NCBI RefSeq assembly: GCF_019139815.1
Contig: NZ_CP077079.1
Location: forward strand, 1,922,001 to 1,986,000
DNA length: 64,000 nucleotides
Source: Pseudomonas asgharzadehiana
GTDB lineage: Bacteria > Pseudomonadota > Gammaproteobacteria > Pseudomonadales > Pseudomonadaceae
Reading direction: 5' to 3'
A program made the position numbers and the translations under genes. Position 1 is the first letter of the stretch, and every line of letters begins with the position of its first letter. Below are positions 18,259-26,457 of the stretch, one piece after another. The notes below the pieces were generated by a model. It searched no databases. It was not told where the DNA came from and saw only the letters and a list, made by a program, of their open reading frames with translations.

Positions 18259-18422
18259 CATGCGCCGATTTAAACAGCTAATTGCGGGGCGCCACTGGGA
18301 CTCGATGCAGCCCGACAGAAGCTTGTTCTCGCCTGACGAGAGCACTTCGAAATACCGCTAAAGCGCTGGTTCGGTGTTGCCTCTCACCTGCCCGCAGACT
18401 TTTGAGGCAGAGACACGACACG
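18259..18422 (+). ncRNA. Candidate structured 5' leader RNA
   Basis: About 164 transcribed bases lie between the strong promoter and the small gene, far longer than most leaders in this window. Stems readable by eye are GCGCC (18262-18266) with GGCGC (18288-18292), a CTCG/CGAG hairpin around 18332-18345, and a CGC-TAAA-GCG hairpin around 18357-18366. The spacing and stems suggest a regulatory leader such as a riboswitch, attenuator or thermosensor. I cannot assign it to a known class, and no Rho-independent terminator is visible inside it. Confidence 0.45.
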
Positions 18423-18731
18423 ATGAATGCACTACGCCCCCTGATACGCCTGGCCCCGATCACCGCGGACCTCACTCAACGCAATCCAAAGATTCTCCTG
18501 GGCGGCAAGCACCAGCCGACGCTATTGCGTTATCTGGACGGCTGGCCACGTCGCACCGGGCGCCCTTCAGCGTTCCTGATTCAGTTCGTTGAGGATGGCG
18601 ATTCTCTTGCGCGCTTTGCCAGTGATAGCTTTGACCTTGCGGTTATCCAGGCGCCATGTGCCGATGAAGCGGATGAAGTGATCCGTCAGTTGACCCGAAT
18701 CGCCCGCCAGGGGTTGATTGCCCGTCGTTGA
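18423..18731 (+). CDS. 102-aa protein of unknown function
   Basis: I do not recognise a named family. The 102-residue basic protein begins MNALRPLIRLAPITADLTQRN and includes the segment FASDSFDLAVIQAPCADEAD followed by IRQLTRIARQGLI. That second half faintly resembles the motif region after the SAM site of class I methyltransferases (D-S-F-D-L-A-V then a helix and G-L-I), but no glycine-rich SAM-binding loop precedes it. It may be a fragment or a different small fold. Strong promoter, long leader and normal codon use argue that it is expressed. It runs towards the gldG-like gene, leaving 7 bases between the stops. Confidence 0.65.
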   Translation: MNALRPLIRLAPITADLTQRNPKILLGGKHQPTLLRYLDGWPRRTGRPSAFLIQFVEDGDSLARFASDSFDLAVIQAPCADEADEVIRQLTRIARQGLIARR

Positions 18732-18738
18732 TAGCGCG

Positions 18739-20481
18739 TCAGTATAAGACCGCTTCATGCCGCAGCCGGCGACGCTGGCGCAGGAAGATAAACCAGGCGA
18801 GCAGGCACCATGTCAGTGGCATCGCCAAGCTCAACACCCCCTTTATCGTCTGCTCCATGCGATGCACGGGGGCATACGTCTTTACCTTCAAAGCATGTAA
18901 TTCGATAGGCAAACGCAGGCGCTCTTTATTGAGCGCCTGTAAGGTTGAGTTCGTATCCACAGCCTGGGGCCCGGGAGCCAGCGCTTGTGGGCTCAGCCGT
19001 TGCCATTCCCGTTCTGTTCGCTGTAGACGCTGCTCCAACTCAATCGCCTGTTGATGATAGGCGCGTGCGGCATCATCACGCAGTCGCCCCAGCTTACTTG
19101 TCGACCCCTGCGCCGCTGCGCGTGGGCGGATATTGGCGAGCGTATCGGGGGCCGCCAAGTTATCCAGTGTATTGAGTACAAACAGCGCATTGCTGTCGGA
19201 TGCCCAGTTGCTGACTTGATCCGTGAGCAGGTCTGTGTCGGTGACTACCACCACATGGATGTTCGCCGCTTGCTGCAAACCGGGCGGCTGTCCCGCCATG
19301 CCGTCGAGAAAGGCTGAGTAAGCCGGCCCTTCAATACGGGCCGCGATCACGTGGCGTTGCGCTGCAGTGGAGGCTTCTTCGAATACCGAACTGAACGTGG
19401 TTGCTGAAGCGAAACGCTCGGTTTCCAGCAGTGCGGAGTGCCTTGAGCTTTGTAGGAGAGGGGTGAAGGTTGTGCGCGCTTTTTTGCGCTGAAAAAGGGC
19501 GCCGCTGCTCGATACCGTCACGGTATTCACTTTCCGGGTGCTGATATCGTGTGTATTCATTGCTTGTCGGGGCAGATTCAACCTGGCCGGATGCTGCACG
19601 GTGGGCTTGCCGGCACCCTGTGTCTGCGACATTGCATAGTGGTTATCGATGAGCAATTTGTCCGCTGGCAATTGTATGCCCCATGCGGCGAGCAGTTCAT
19701 CCAGCTTGGGATTGACCACCGATGGGGTTGAGTCCTGTTCGTTTATCGGGTCGATAAACATCATGAGCCTGCCGCCCTTCAGTACAAACTGCTCAATGGC
19801 ATACAACGTCCGTTCGGACAGCGCTTGCGGATACACAACCATCAGCGTTTGGACATTCTCCGGCACGCGATCGGTGGTCGTTCCCAAGTTGACCACCTTG
19901 AAGTGCTGCTGTAGTTCCCCCAATAGCCGGCCCGATGTTTCGTCGAGGGTCAGCCCTGGCAGCAGCCCTACGGTAGGAGGTTGCGGGTGCTGCAACCGGG
20001 AGATCAACTGGCTGATCTCATATTCAAGCAACGGCTCCCTATCCAGACTGAATGACTCTATCCGTTGTGCTCCGCGATTCGCACGCGTGCCAATCAGCCC
20101 CATGAAACCCGTCTCGCCGTTGAGGCCGAACAACCCGGCTTTGTAGGCGTCTTCTGAAAAAGGCTCGGGGTCGATAACGTGCAGGTTGATCATGCCTTTC
20201 GCTGCCTTTTCGTATTCCCGAAGCCGATCTTCAATGCGCTTACCGTAGCGTTTCAAGGCATCGCTGCGTGTTGGGGTGTTGTGTGCGTTGAAGTAATACA
20301 AGTCCAGAGGGCTATTCAGGGATACCAATAACGAGTGGACCGAAGGGGATAGGGTATGGATTTTTTTTTCAGAAAAGTCCCACCGGATATCAGGGATTTT
20401 TGCTACCCAAACCAGATTAAAAGCGAGGAACAGCAGCAATATGACAGTAAGTGTCATGCCCGTACGCAAAGTGGATCGCAT
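18739..20481 (-). CDS. GldG-like ABC transporter auxiliary protein
   Basis: A 580-residue membrane-anchored protein of the Gldg/ABC-type uncharacterised transport family. There is one N-terminal membrane helix (about residues 9-27) and one near the C-terminus (about 545-565), with a large domain between on the outer face. The N-terminal part has FSEKKIHTLSPSVHSLLVSL, the usual opening of this family, then GGRLMMFIDPINEQD near residue 240. A coiled-coil segment rich in Q, E and R (about 460-510) precedes the final helix. It is the third gene of a three-gene minus-strand cassette (ATPase, permease, GldG). Substrate unknown; the family in Bacteroidetes supports gliding, but in proteobacteria its role is unclear. 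Confidence 0.82.
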   Translation of the reverse strand: MRSTLRTGMTLTVILLLFLAFNLVWVAKIPDIRWDFSEKKIHTLSPSVHSLLVSLNSPLDLYYFNAHNTPTRSDALKRYGKRIEDRLREYEKAAKGMINLHVIDPEPFSEDAYKAGLFGLNGETGFMGLIGTRANRGAQRIESFSLDREPLLEYEISQLISRLQHPQPPTVGLLPGLTLDETSGRLLGELQQHFKVVNLGTTTDRVPENVQTLMVVYPQALSERTLYAIEQFVLKGGRLMMFIDPINEQDSTPSVVNPKLDELLAAWGIQLPADKLLIDNHYAMSQTQGAGKPTVQHPARLNLPRQAMNTHDISTRKVNTVTVSSSGALFQRKKARTTFTPLLQSSRHSALLETERFASATTFSSVFEEASTAAQRHVIAARIEGPAYSAFLDGMAGQPPGLQQAANIHVVVVTDTDLLTDQVSNWASDSNALFVLNTLDNLAAPDTLANIRPRAAAQGSTSKLGRLRDDAARAYHQQAIELEQRLQRTEREWQRLSPQALAPGPQAVDTNSTLQALNKERLRLPIELHALKVKTYAPVHRMEQTIKGVLSLAMPLTWCLLAWFIFLRQRRRLRHEAVLY

Positions 20482-20496
20482 GGTGATCTGTCCTCC

Positions 20497-21222
20497 TCAG
20501 CGGTGTTTATGGTTGAGAATGACAGTTGTCGCAGTGAGAAAGGCGACAATAATGCTGATGAAGTAAGCCGCGTCATGAAGTGTCAGCTTGCCGTTGTCGA
20601 TAGTGCTGAAGCGTGATAGTGGGTTGAGAACAGTTAAACTGTCGATCAACCACACAGGTGCCTGATGTTCAAGATTATCGATGGCCGTAGACAAGCCACT
20701 GGCGATCAACAGCAAACATAACGTGAATATGAAAATAATTATATGCTGGCGTGTAAAGGAACATATAAAACAGCCTACCGCCAAATAACTGCCCGCTAAC
20801 AGCCAGCTCGCTATAAATTGAGACGCGATAAGCCCGTTATCTGCGGTGCCGAGATAGTTAGCCACGATGACGAGAGGGAACGTTGAGATCAAGGCCGCCG
20901 ATGCCACGGCCCAGGCGGCCAGGAATTTGCCAATAGCCAGTTCTGACGCAGTGATGGGAAGTATTTTGACCACGTCGAGAAAACCGGCATTGGATTCCTC
21001 TGCCCAGAGTTGCGTCGTCAGGGTAGGCATCAGCACCAAATAGAGCCAGGGATGCAGTTGGAAGAAAATCTGCAGATCAAGCGTGTCTTGCTCCAGCCAG
21101 CGGTGTGCATAAAGCCCCAGCGTGACGGACATGAGCAAAAACAGAGCAATGCTCAAGTAGGTCGCAGGCGTTGAGGCATAACTGGTGAGTTGATGCTTGA
21201 AAATAACGGGCAACAGTCTCAC
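20497..21222 (-). CDS. GldF-like ABC transporter permease
   Basis: A 241-residue permease of the ABC-2/GldF type with about six hydrophobic segments, beginning with TPATYLSIALFLLMSVTLGLY and ending with the helix AAYFISIIVAFLTATTVIL. The stretch LTTQLWAEESNAGFLDVVKI is characteristic of GldF/NosY-like permeases. Its start overlaps the end of the ATPase gene by four bases (21219-21222), implying coupled translation. GldG follows 15 bases later. The protein should pair with the upstream ATPase, whose catalytic residues are altered. Confidence 0.85.
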   Translation of the reverse strand: MRLLPVIFKHQLTSYASTPATYLSIALFLLMSVTLGLYAHRWLEQDTLDLQIFFQLHPWLYLVLMPTLTTQLWAEESNAGFLDVVKILPITASELAIGKFLAAWAVASAALISTFPLVIVANYLGTADNGLIASQFIASWLLAGSYLAVGCFICSFTRQHIIIFIFTLCLLLIASGLSTAIDNLEHQAPVWLIDSLTVLNPLSRFSTIDNGKLTLHDAAYFISIIVAFLTATTVILNHKHR

Positions 21223-22145
21223 AGGCGCCTCTCCTGGCTCGGATATGGAACCACCTCGTTCACGCGACCGGGCTCCAGATCCAATGTGTTGATTTTCCAG
21301 CCACGGTTGGCAATGAGTGTGTGAATGTGGGTGTAGATGGTGTGCCCGGGCATGGCCAGAACGGTGACGGTGCCCGGTGCATGTTGATGTTCTTCAATAC
21401 CCGCGACTCCAGGCAGCACAGCGAGGGCCAGCAAGTCCAAGGGGGTATCGGCGGTGAGGGTGACCGCCTGGAAATGACGGGAATCACGTTGCAGTTTCTG
21501 CAAGGGGGCGTCCGTCACCAGGCGGCCGTCGGCGATAACCAGCGCACGCGTGCAGAACTGCGACAGTTCATCAGGGTTACGCGAAGCGATGACCAGCGTC
21601 ATGTCCTGCTTCAACGACTGGATCAGCCCGGTGAATGCATGTTTCTGATCAGGCGCGAGGCCTTCCGTTGGTTCGTCCATCAGCAACACAAGGGGCGTGT
21701 GCAAAATGGCCTGGGCGATCCCGACTTTGCGCTTCAACCCGATGGACAAGGCGTCGAGGGGGGCATTGAGCGCCGTCAGCAATTCCAGGCGCGTGGCGGC
21801 TTGTTCCACGCGTGCACGCTGTTCGGCGCCTTTAAATCCATACGTCGCTGCGATGTAGTAAAGGAATTCTTTTACGGTCAGAGTGGCATGGCTAACGTGT
21901 CGGTAAAGTTGATAACCAACCAGTCTTTTGACTTCGCGCGTTTGAGTACGTGTATCCAAGCCTTGAATATTTATATTTCCACTGGAGGGAAATATTGAAG
22001 CCGACATTAAATTCAAAAGTGTCGTTTTGGCAATGGGGTCATCCCCAAATAATCCCAAGCATTCGCGGGGCTTTGCGTTGAATGAAATATCGCTAAGTCT
22101 ATTCTTTTTGTTCAGGTATTTTGTCAGGTTGCTTATTTCGATCAC
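21219..22145 (-). CDS. GldA-like ABC transporter ATP-binding protein with altered nucleotide-binding motifs
   Basis: A 308-residue cytoplasmic ATPase subunit of an ABC-2 exporter, GldA/NodI-like. Overall order is normal: Walker A region, signature LSIGLKRKVG, Walker B LVLLMDEPTEG and a C-terminal extension of about 90 residues. Two key positions differ from the family. The Walker A reads G-D-D-P-I-A-K-T-T (residues 34-42), with Ala39 where the invariant glycine precedes the lysine. The switch-histidine position reads A-S-R-N, with arginine instead of histidine. The coding sequence looks intact otherwise. Slow or absent ATP hydrolysis is therefore possible. The gene is AT-richer than core genes nearby. 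Confidence 0.85.
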   Translation of the reverse strand: MIEISNLTKYLNKKNRLSDISFNAKPRECLGLFGDDPIAKTTLLNLMSASIFPSSGNINIQGLDTRTQTREVKRLVGYQLYRHVSHATLTVKEFLYYIAATYGFKGAEQRARVEQAATRLELLTALNAPLDALSIGLKRKVGIAQAILHTPLVLLMDEPTEGLAPDQKHAFTGLIQSLKQDMTLVIASRNPDELSQFCTRALVIADGRLVTDAPLQKLQRDSRHFQAVTLTADTPLDLLALAVLPGVAGIEEHQHAPGTVTVLAMPGHTIYTHIHTLIANRGWKINTLDLEPGRVNEVVPYPSQERRL

Positions 22146-22322
22146 GGGTTTTACCGAATAAGTGTGTATGACGCAGGTGCTGAGATTTGAAAAAGAGTAC
22201 GGTTAATGGTCTCGTTTGGGAATGTCCATTGGTATTAATAAGAAAAATCCTACGTGCGTGTCGGGCGCGTCACTGAAACAATTGGTGTGTATTTTTAAAT
22301 GTCTCAGTGAGGCCTGATTATC

Positions 22323-23315
22323 ATGATGCTTCTACGTACGTTAGTTCTTGAACGCAATGGCCAAGATGCTCCTGTCAACGGCGCGTTGCTGTGTGGTTTT
22401 GCTGTCGGTCAGATTGCCTCTAACTTTATTGCCTACAGCCTGGATGAGGAGGTTGAGCCTGGTAGTTCACGGGTGTATATCGCGACCTTGCGCAAAAAAG
22501 CCGAACGGTATTTTTTGGGCGGTGTTGAGTCCAAGGAAGACCTGCAAATAGCCATGCATGTGTTCAAGCAGATCCTGATACTGGCGGCCGCACTGGAGAC
22601 CAAGGCTGGCGGTACCAATGAAACCCAGGTGCCGTACCATTTTGTTGATCTGAAGGGCAGTAAGTTGCCGCCTGCCAGGCCAGAGGATCATCACTCGCTG
22701 ATCATCAAGAAAGCGCTGGTGATGAAAGTGATCACCTTGGGCATATCCGCGCCCACTTTGCCGGCCATTGAAAGCGCTACGTTGATCGTGCCGTCCATTC
22801 GCTTCTCATCGCAAATGGTCTCGCCGCCCAGAGCGCCAAGCCGACCTGAACCTGCCCCGCAGGCACTGCCCGAGCGAAGGCTTGAAGAGCCAGTACCGGC
22901 CCTCGTCGAGACGCCATCCGTGGTGCCATTGCAAATAGCGTCCATTTCCACGGCTGAGCCCGACTTGTCAATGCAGCCAGGGCTGGCGGCGCCACTGGAC
23001 CAGAGCGCTTTGTTCCAGGTGGACAGCACGCTCACCAACCTTGCTCGTGTTGCGCAGGAGTTGACCCAGCAGAAACTCGCTGCGGTCGAGCAGGAGACAG
23101 TATTGGCTCAATGGAAGGCTCGGCTGCAGCGCGAGCAGGATCAAGTGGACGACACCGCGCGAGCCCAAGAGCAGCGCAACCTTGAACTGCAGGAGCAGGC
23201 GTCGGCAGTCAACCGGAAGGCCGAAGCATTGAATGTGATGACGTCGCAGTTATTAGGCTTGCGCCAGAGTCTGCAAGGCGTGCTGCATGAACTGGATCAG
23301 GCTTTGGATCGTTAG
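22323..23315 (+). CDS. Coiled-coil protein of unknown function
   Basis: A 330-residue protein not recognised as any named family. Residues 1-100 form a mixed, partly hydrophobic N-terminal domain (LLRTLVLERNGQDAPVN, then FKQILILAAALE). Residues about 155-235 are a proline-rich low-complexity linker. Residues about 240-325 are a strongly predicted coiled coil, rich in Q, E and A with heptad leucines (LTQQKLAAVEQETVLAQWKA). There is no signal peptide. It is transcribed divergently from the Gld-like cassette across a 177-base gap, so a shared control region and a linked role are possible. GAGG at about 22309-22312 serves the first ATG. Confidence 0.75.
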   Translation: MMLLRTLVLERNGQDAPVNGALLCGFAVGQIASNFIAYSLDEEVEPGSSRVYIATLRKKAERYFLGGVESKEDLQIAMHVFKQILILAAALETKAGGTNETQVPYHFVDLKGSKLPPARPEDHHSLIIKKALVMKVITLGISAPTLPAIESATLIVPSIRFSSQMVSPPRAPSRPEPAPQALPERRLEEPVPALVETPSVVPLQIASISTAEPDLSMQPGLAAPLDQSALFQVDSTLTNLARVAQELTQQKLAAVEQETVLAQWKARLQREQDQVDDTARAQEQRNLELQEQASAVNRKAEALNVMTSQLLGLRQSLQGVLHELDQALDR

Positions 23316-23428
23316 AACTGCCCTGGCTACTTTTCTCGGTTCATTTATTATCAATGCCAGCCAGTCGACGCCGGAGCGTGAGCCCTGGCGTATCGGCACC
23401 GATGGACATTGCCTGGGGATGCAAGCGT

Positions 23429-23902
23429 TTGAGTACCAAGCTGATTACCAAAGAAGGTCATGAAGCGCTGAAGAAGGAACTGGATTACCTGTGGCGAGAG
23501 AAGCGCCCGGATACCACGCGAAAGGTAACGTGGGCTGCGTCTCTGGGGGATCGCAGCGAGAACGCCGACTACCAGTACAACAAGAAACTGCTGCGTGAGA
23601 TCGACCGCCGTGTGCGCTACTTGCGCAAACGCCTGGAAGACATGCGCGTGGTGGAGTACGTGCCCGAGCAGGAAGGGAAGGTGTTTTTCGGTGCCTGGGT
23701 GGAAATCGAAAACGAGCAGGGCGAGACCAAGCGTTTTCGTATCGTCGGTTATGACGAAATTTATGATCGCATGGACTACATCTCTATCGATTCGCCGATG
23801 GCGCGCGCGCTGTTACGCAAAGAGGTTGACGATGAGGCCATCGTGCAGACCCCAGGTGGCGAAGTCTGTTGGTGGATTACGGCCATTGAGTACGTGAAGT
23901 AA
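23429..23902 (+). CDS. greB: GreB, transcript cleavage factor
   Basis: GreB enters the RNA polymerase secondary channel and stimulates cleavage of backtracked transcripts. The 157-residue product has the GreA/GreB coiled coil with LGDRSENADYQYNKK (the acidic tip) and the GreB-type EGKVFFGAWVEIENEQGE and SIDSPMARALL segments. The family start S-T-K-L-I-T-K-E-G-H falls on a TTG codon at 23429, with GGGGA ten bases upstream, so TTG initiation is chosen. An in-frame ATG at 23402 and the open frame to 23354 would add residues not found in GreB. Sequence is close to E. coli GreB throughout. Confidence 0.93.
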   Translation: MSTKLITKEGHEALKKELDYLWREKRPDTTRKVTWAASLGDRSENADYQYNKKLLREIDRRVRYLRKRLEDMRVVEYVPEQEGKVFFGAWVEIENEQGETKRFRIVGYDEIYDRMDYISIDSPMARALLRKEVDDEAIVQTPGGEVCWWITAIEYVK

Positions 23903-23911
23903 ACAGCATTG

Positions 23912-23936
23912 GCCCGCGCCCCTTGGCGGCGCGGGC
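23912..23936 (+). terminator. Hairpin between greB and the convergent permease gene
   Basis: Perfect 9-bp stem GCCCGCGCC (23912-23920) with GGCGCGGGC (23928-23936) and a seven-base loop, in the 44-base gap between two converging genes. The following sequence has only a short T run (CTTTT, 23943-23947), so it is a plausible rather than textbook terminator for both strands. Confidence 0.6.
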
Positions 23937-23946
23937 AATCAACTTT

Positions 23947-26457
23947 TCAGCCTTCGCGCAATACCGTCAGTGGGCTGGCATTCAGCGCGCGACGTGTGCC
24001 GAATACCCCGGCGGCGCCGATTAGTACGGCGCCGATCACCGGCAGCAGCAACAGCCACGGGTGCGGGTGCCAGGCCAGGTCGAAGGCGTAGCGGTAGAGC
24101 ACCCAGGTCACCAGCTCGGTGCCCAATGCCGCCAGCAAACCACTTACCGCGCCCAGCAAGCCGAACTCGATGCGTCGGGCCTTCACCAGTAGCGCGCGTT
24201 CCGCGCCCAGCGCTCGCAGCAGCGCGCCCTGGCGGATGCGTTCATCCAGTGTGGCCTGCAAGCCTGAGAACAACACCGCCATCCCGGCTGCCAGTACGAA
24301 CAACAGCACATATTCCACCGCCAAGGTTACTTGGGCGAGGATGCTGCGCAATTGCTCCAGCAGGGCTTCGACCTGCAGGATGGTCACTGCGGGGAAGGCC
24401 CGCGACAGGTCGACGATCTGCTGGTCATGACCCGGCGCCAGGTAAAAACTGGTCAGGTAGGTGGCGGGCAGATTTTTCAAGGTGCCCGGCTGAAAAATCA
24501 TAAAGAAGTTGGGCTGGAAGTTATCCCAGTTGATGGTGCGAAGGCTGGTCACCCGAGCTTCGCGGTTTTCCCCCGCCACCGTGAACACCAAGTGGTCGTT
24601 GAGCTTGAGCTTGAGGCTTTGCGCGACCTTGGCCTCCACCGAGACGCCGGGAATGTCATCGGTGGGTTGCTGCGACCACCACGAGCCCGCGGTCAGGGCG
24701 TTGCCGGGCGGTAGGTCGGCGGCCCAGGTCAGGCTCAGGTCGCGTTGTACCGCGCGGTCACCGCTGGAGTCCTTGCTGACAATCTCTTGCACCGGTTCGC
24801 CATTGATGCTGATCAGTCGCCCTGGTACTACGGGGTACAACGGCGCGGATTGCGCCTGGACTTCAAGCAGGCGGGCGCCAAAGGCGTCCTTGTCGGCCGG
24901 CAGGATATTCAGGGCGAAATAGTTGGGTGCGTCCTTGGGCAACTGGTTTTGCCAGGTGTCGAGTAATTCGCCACGCAGCAGGGCGATCAGGCCCATGGAT
25001 AGCAGGATCAAGCCAAACGCCAGGGACTGGCCTGCCGCCGCGAGGGGGTGGCGCAGCAACTGGCCCAGGCCCAGGCGCCAGGGCAGGGATGCTCGAGCCA
25101 ACAGGCGCCGCAGGCTTTGCAACAACAGCAGGAGCAAGCCGCCCAGCACCAATGCAGCCACCACGCCACCGCCCAGCAGGGCGAAGGTCAACACCAAGTC
25201 GAGACTCAGGCGCCACATGATCAGGCCCAGGGCAAACAGCGCGGCGCCGTAGACCATCCACGTGCTGGACGGAATAGGCAGCAAGTCGCGTCGCAATACC
25301 CGCAGCGGTGGCACGCGACCCAGCGCGGCCAGCGGCGGCAGCGCGAAACCAGCGAGCGCGACCAGCCCGGTGCCGACCCCGGCAACGGCCGGTAACAGGC
25401 CGCCAGGTGGGACATCGGCTGGCAACAAGTCGTGCAGGAAGTAGAACAGGCCAAACTGCGCAAGCCAGCCGAGCAGGGCGCCGGCCAGGCTCGCCAACAG
25501 GCCCAGCACAGTCAGTTGCAGGCTGAACAGCATCATGGCTTCACGTCGCGACAAACCCAGGCAGCGCAACAGTGCGCTGGCGTCGAAGCGTCGGGTGGCG
25601 AAGCGGTTGGCGGACAAGGCCACAGCCACACCGGCCAACAGCACCGCCACCAGGCTGGCCATGTTCAGGTAGCGTTCGGCCTTGCCGAGGGCGCCGCCGA
25701 TCTGCTGGTTGCCGTCCCGTGAATCCTGCAGGCGCTGATTGGCCGCAAGGCCGGGTTTGATCAGGTCACGATAGGTTTGCAGTGCGGTGCTGTCTTGCGG
25801 CCCGCGCCATAACTCGCGATAACTGACGCGGCTGCCGGGCTGGACCACGCCCGTGGCGTCAAGGTCCGCCAGGTTGATCATTACCCGAGGCGTGAGGCTA
25901 TAGAAATTGCCGGCGCGATCGGGTTCATAGGTCAGCACACGGGCCAGGCGCAGGGTTTTCATGCCCACATCGATACTGTCGCCCACCTTGAGTTCGAGCG
26001 CTGTCAGCAACCGAGCCTCCACCCAGGCTTCGCCGGGTTTCGGGCCGCCCCCCGCCGTTTCATCCGCGAAGGGGGCCGCGGCGCTCTTGAGCTCGCCACG
26101 CAGCGGATACTGCTCGTTGACGGCCTTGATGCTGGACAGCTGGATGCCGTTGTCGGTGGCAATGACGCTGGAAAACTCCACCACGCGAGCATGGTTCAGG
26201 CCCAGTTCGGTGCCGGATTTGATTTGTTCGTGGCGGGCCGGCGAGCTGCCTTCAAGCACCAGGTCGGCGCCCAGGAACTCGGTGGCGCGTAACAGCATGG
26301 CGCTATTGAGGCGCGCGCCGAAGTAACCGATGGCGGTACTGGCGGCTACCGCTACCAGCAGGGCGAAAAACAACACACGCAATTCGCCCGCGCGAGCGTC
26401 GCGCAGTAATTGGCGCATGGCAAGGCTGAACAGGCGCAACAGCGGCAAACGTGCCAT
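23947..26457 (-). CDS. YbbP-type ABC exporter permease (FtsX/MacB-like)
   Basis: An 836-residue integral membrane permease of the YbbP/LolE-like class with two FtsX-like blocks. There are helices near residues 30-48, about 245-270, 300-325 and 345-370, and a second set near 480-500 and in the last 120 residues (YVLLFVLAAGMAVLF, LLLLPVIGAVLIGAAGVFG), separated by large periplasmic loops. The YbbA-like ATPase gene lies directly upstream and overlaps by four bases (ATGA at 26456-26459). Such YbbAP pairs are thought to move lipophilic substrates or work with the neighbouring esterase TesA; the tesA-like gene indeed lies divergently next to the ATPase. Confidence 0.88.
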   Translation of the reverse strand: MARLPLLRLFSLAMRQLLRDARAGELRVLFFALLVAVAASTAIGYFGARLNSAMLLRATEFLGADLVLEGSSPARHEQIKSGTELGLNHARVVEFSSVIATDNGIQLSSIKAVNEQYPLRGELKSAAAPFADETAGGGPKPGEAWVEARLLTALELKVGDSIDVGMKTLRLARVLTYEPDRAGNFYSLTPRVMINLADLDATGVVQPGSRVSYRELWRGPQDSTALQTYRDLIKPGLAANQRLQDSRDGNQQIGGALGKAERYLNMASLVAVLLAGVAVALSANRFATRRFDASALLRCLGLSRREAMMLFSLQLTVLGLLASLAGALLGWLAQFGLFYFLHDLLPADVPPGGLLPAVAGVGTGLVALAGFALPPLAALGRVPPLRVLRRDLLPIPSSTWMVYGAALFALGLIMWRLSLDLVLTFALLGGGVVAALVLGGLLLLLLQSLRRLLARASLPWRLGLGQLLRHPLAAAGQSLAFGLILLSMGLIALLRGELLDTWQNQLPKDAPNYFALNILPADKDAFGARLLEVQAQSAPLYPVVPGRLISINGEPVQEIVSKDSSGDRAVQRDLSLTWAADLPPGNALTAGSWWSQQPTDDIPGVSVEAKVAQSLKLKLNDHLVFTVAGENREARVTSLRTINWDNFQPNFFMIFQPGTLKNLPATYLTSFYLAPGHDQQIVDLSRAFPAVTILQVEALLEQLRSILAQVTLAVEYVLLFVLAAGMAVLFSGLQATLDERIRQGALLRALGAERALLVKARRIEFGLLGAVSGLLAALGTELVTWVLYRYAFDLAWHPHPWLLLLPVIGAVLIGAAGVFGTRRALNASPLTVLREG

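Noticed and set aside
22146..22322. Attachment site or transposon end beside the Gld-like cassette
   Set aside because: No terminal inverted repeats, target duplications, tRNA or integrase were found around the block.
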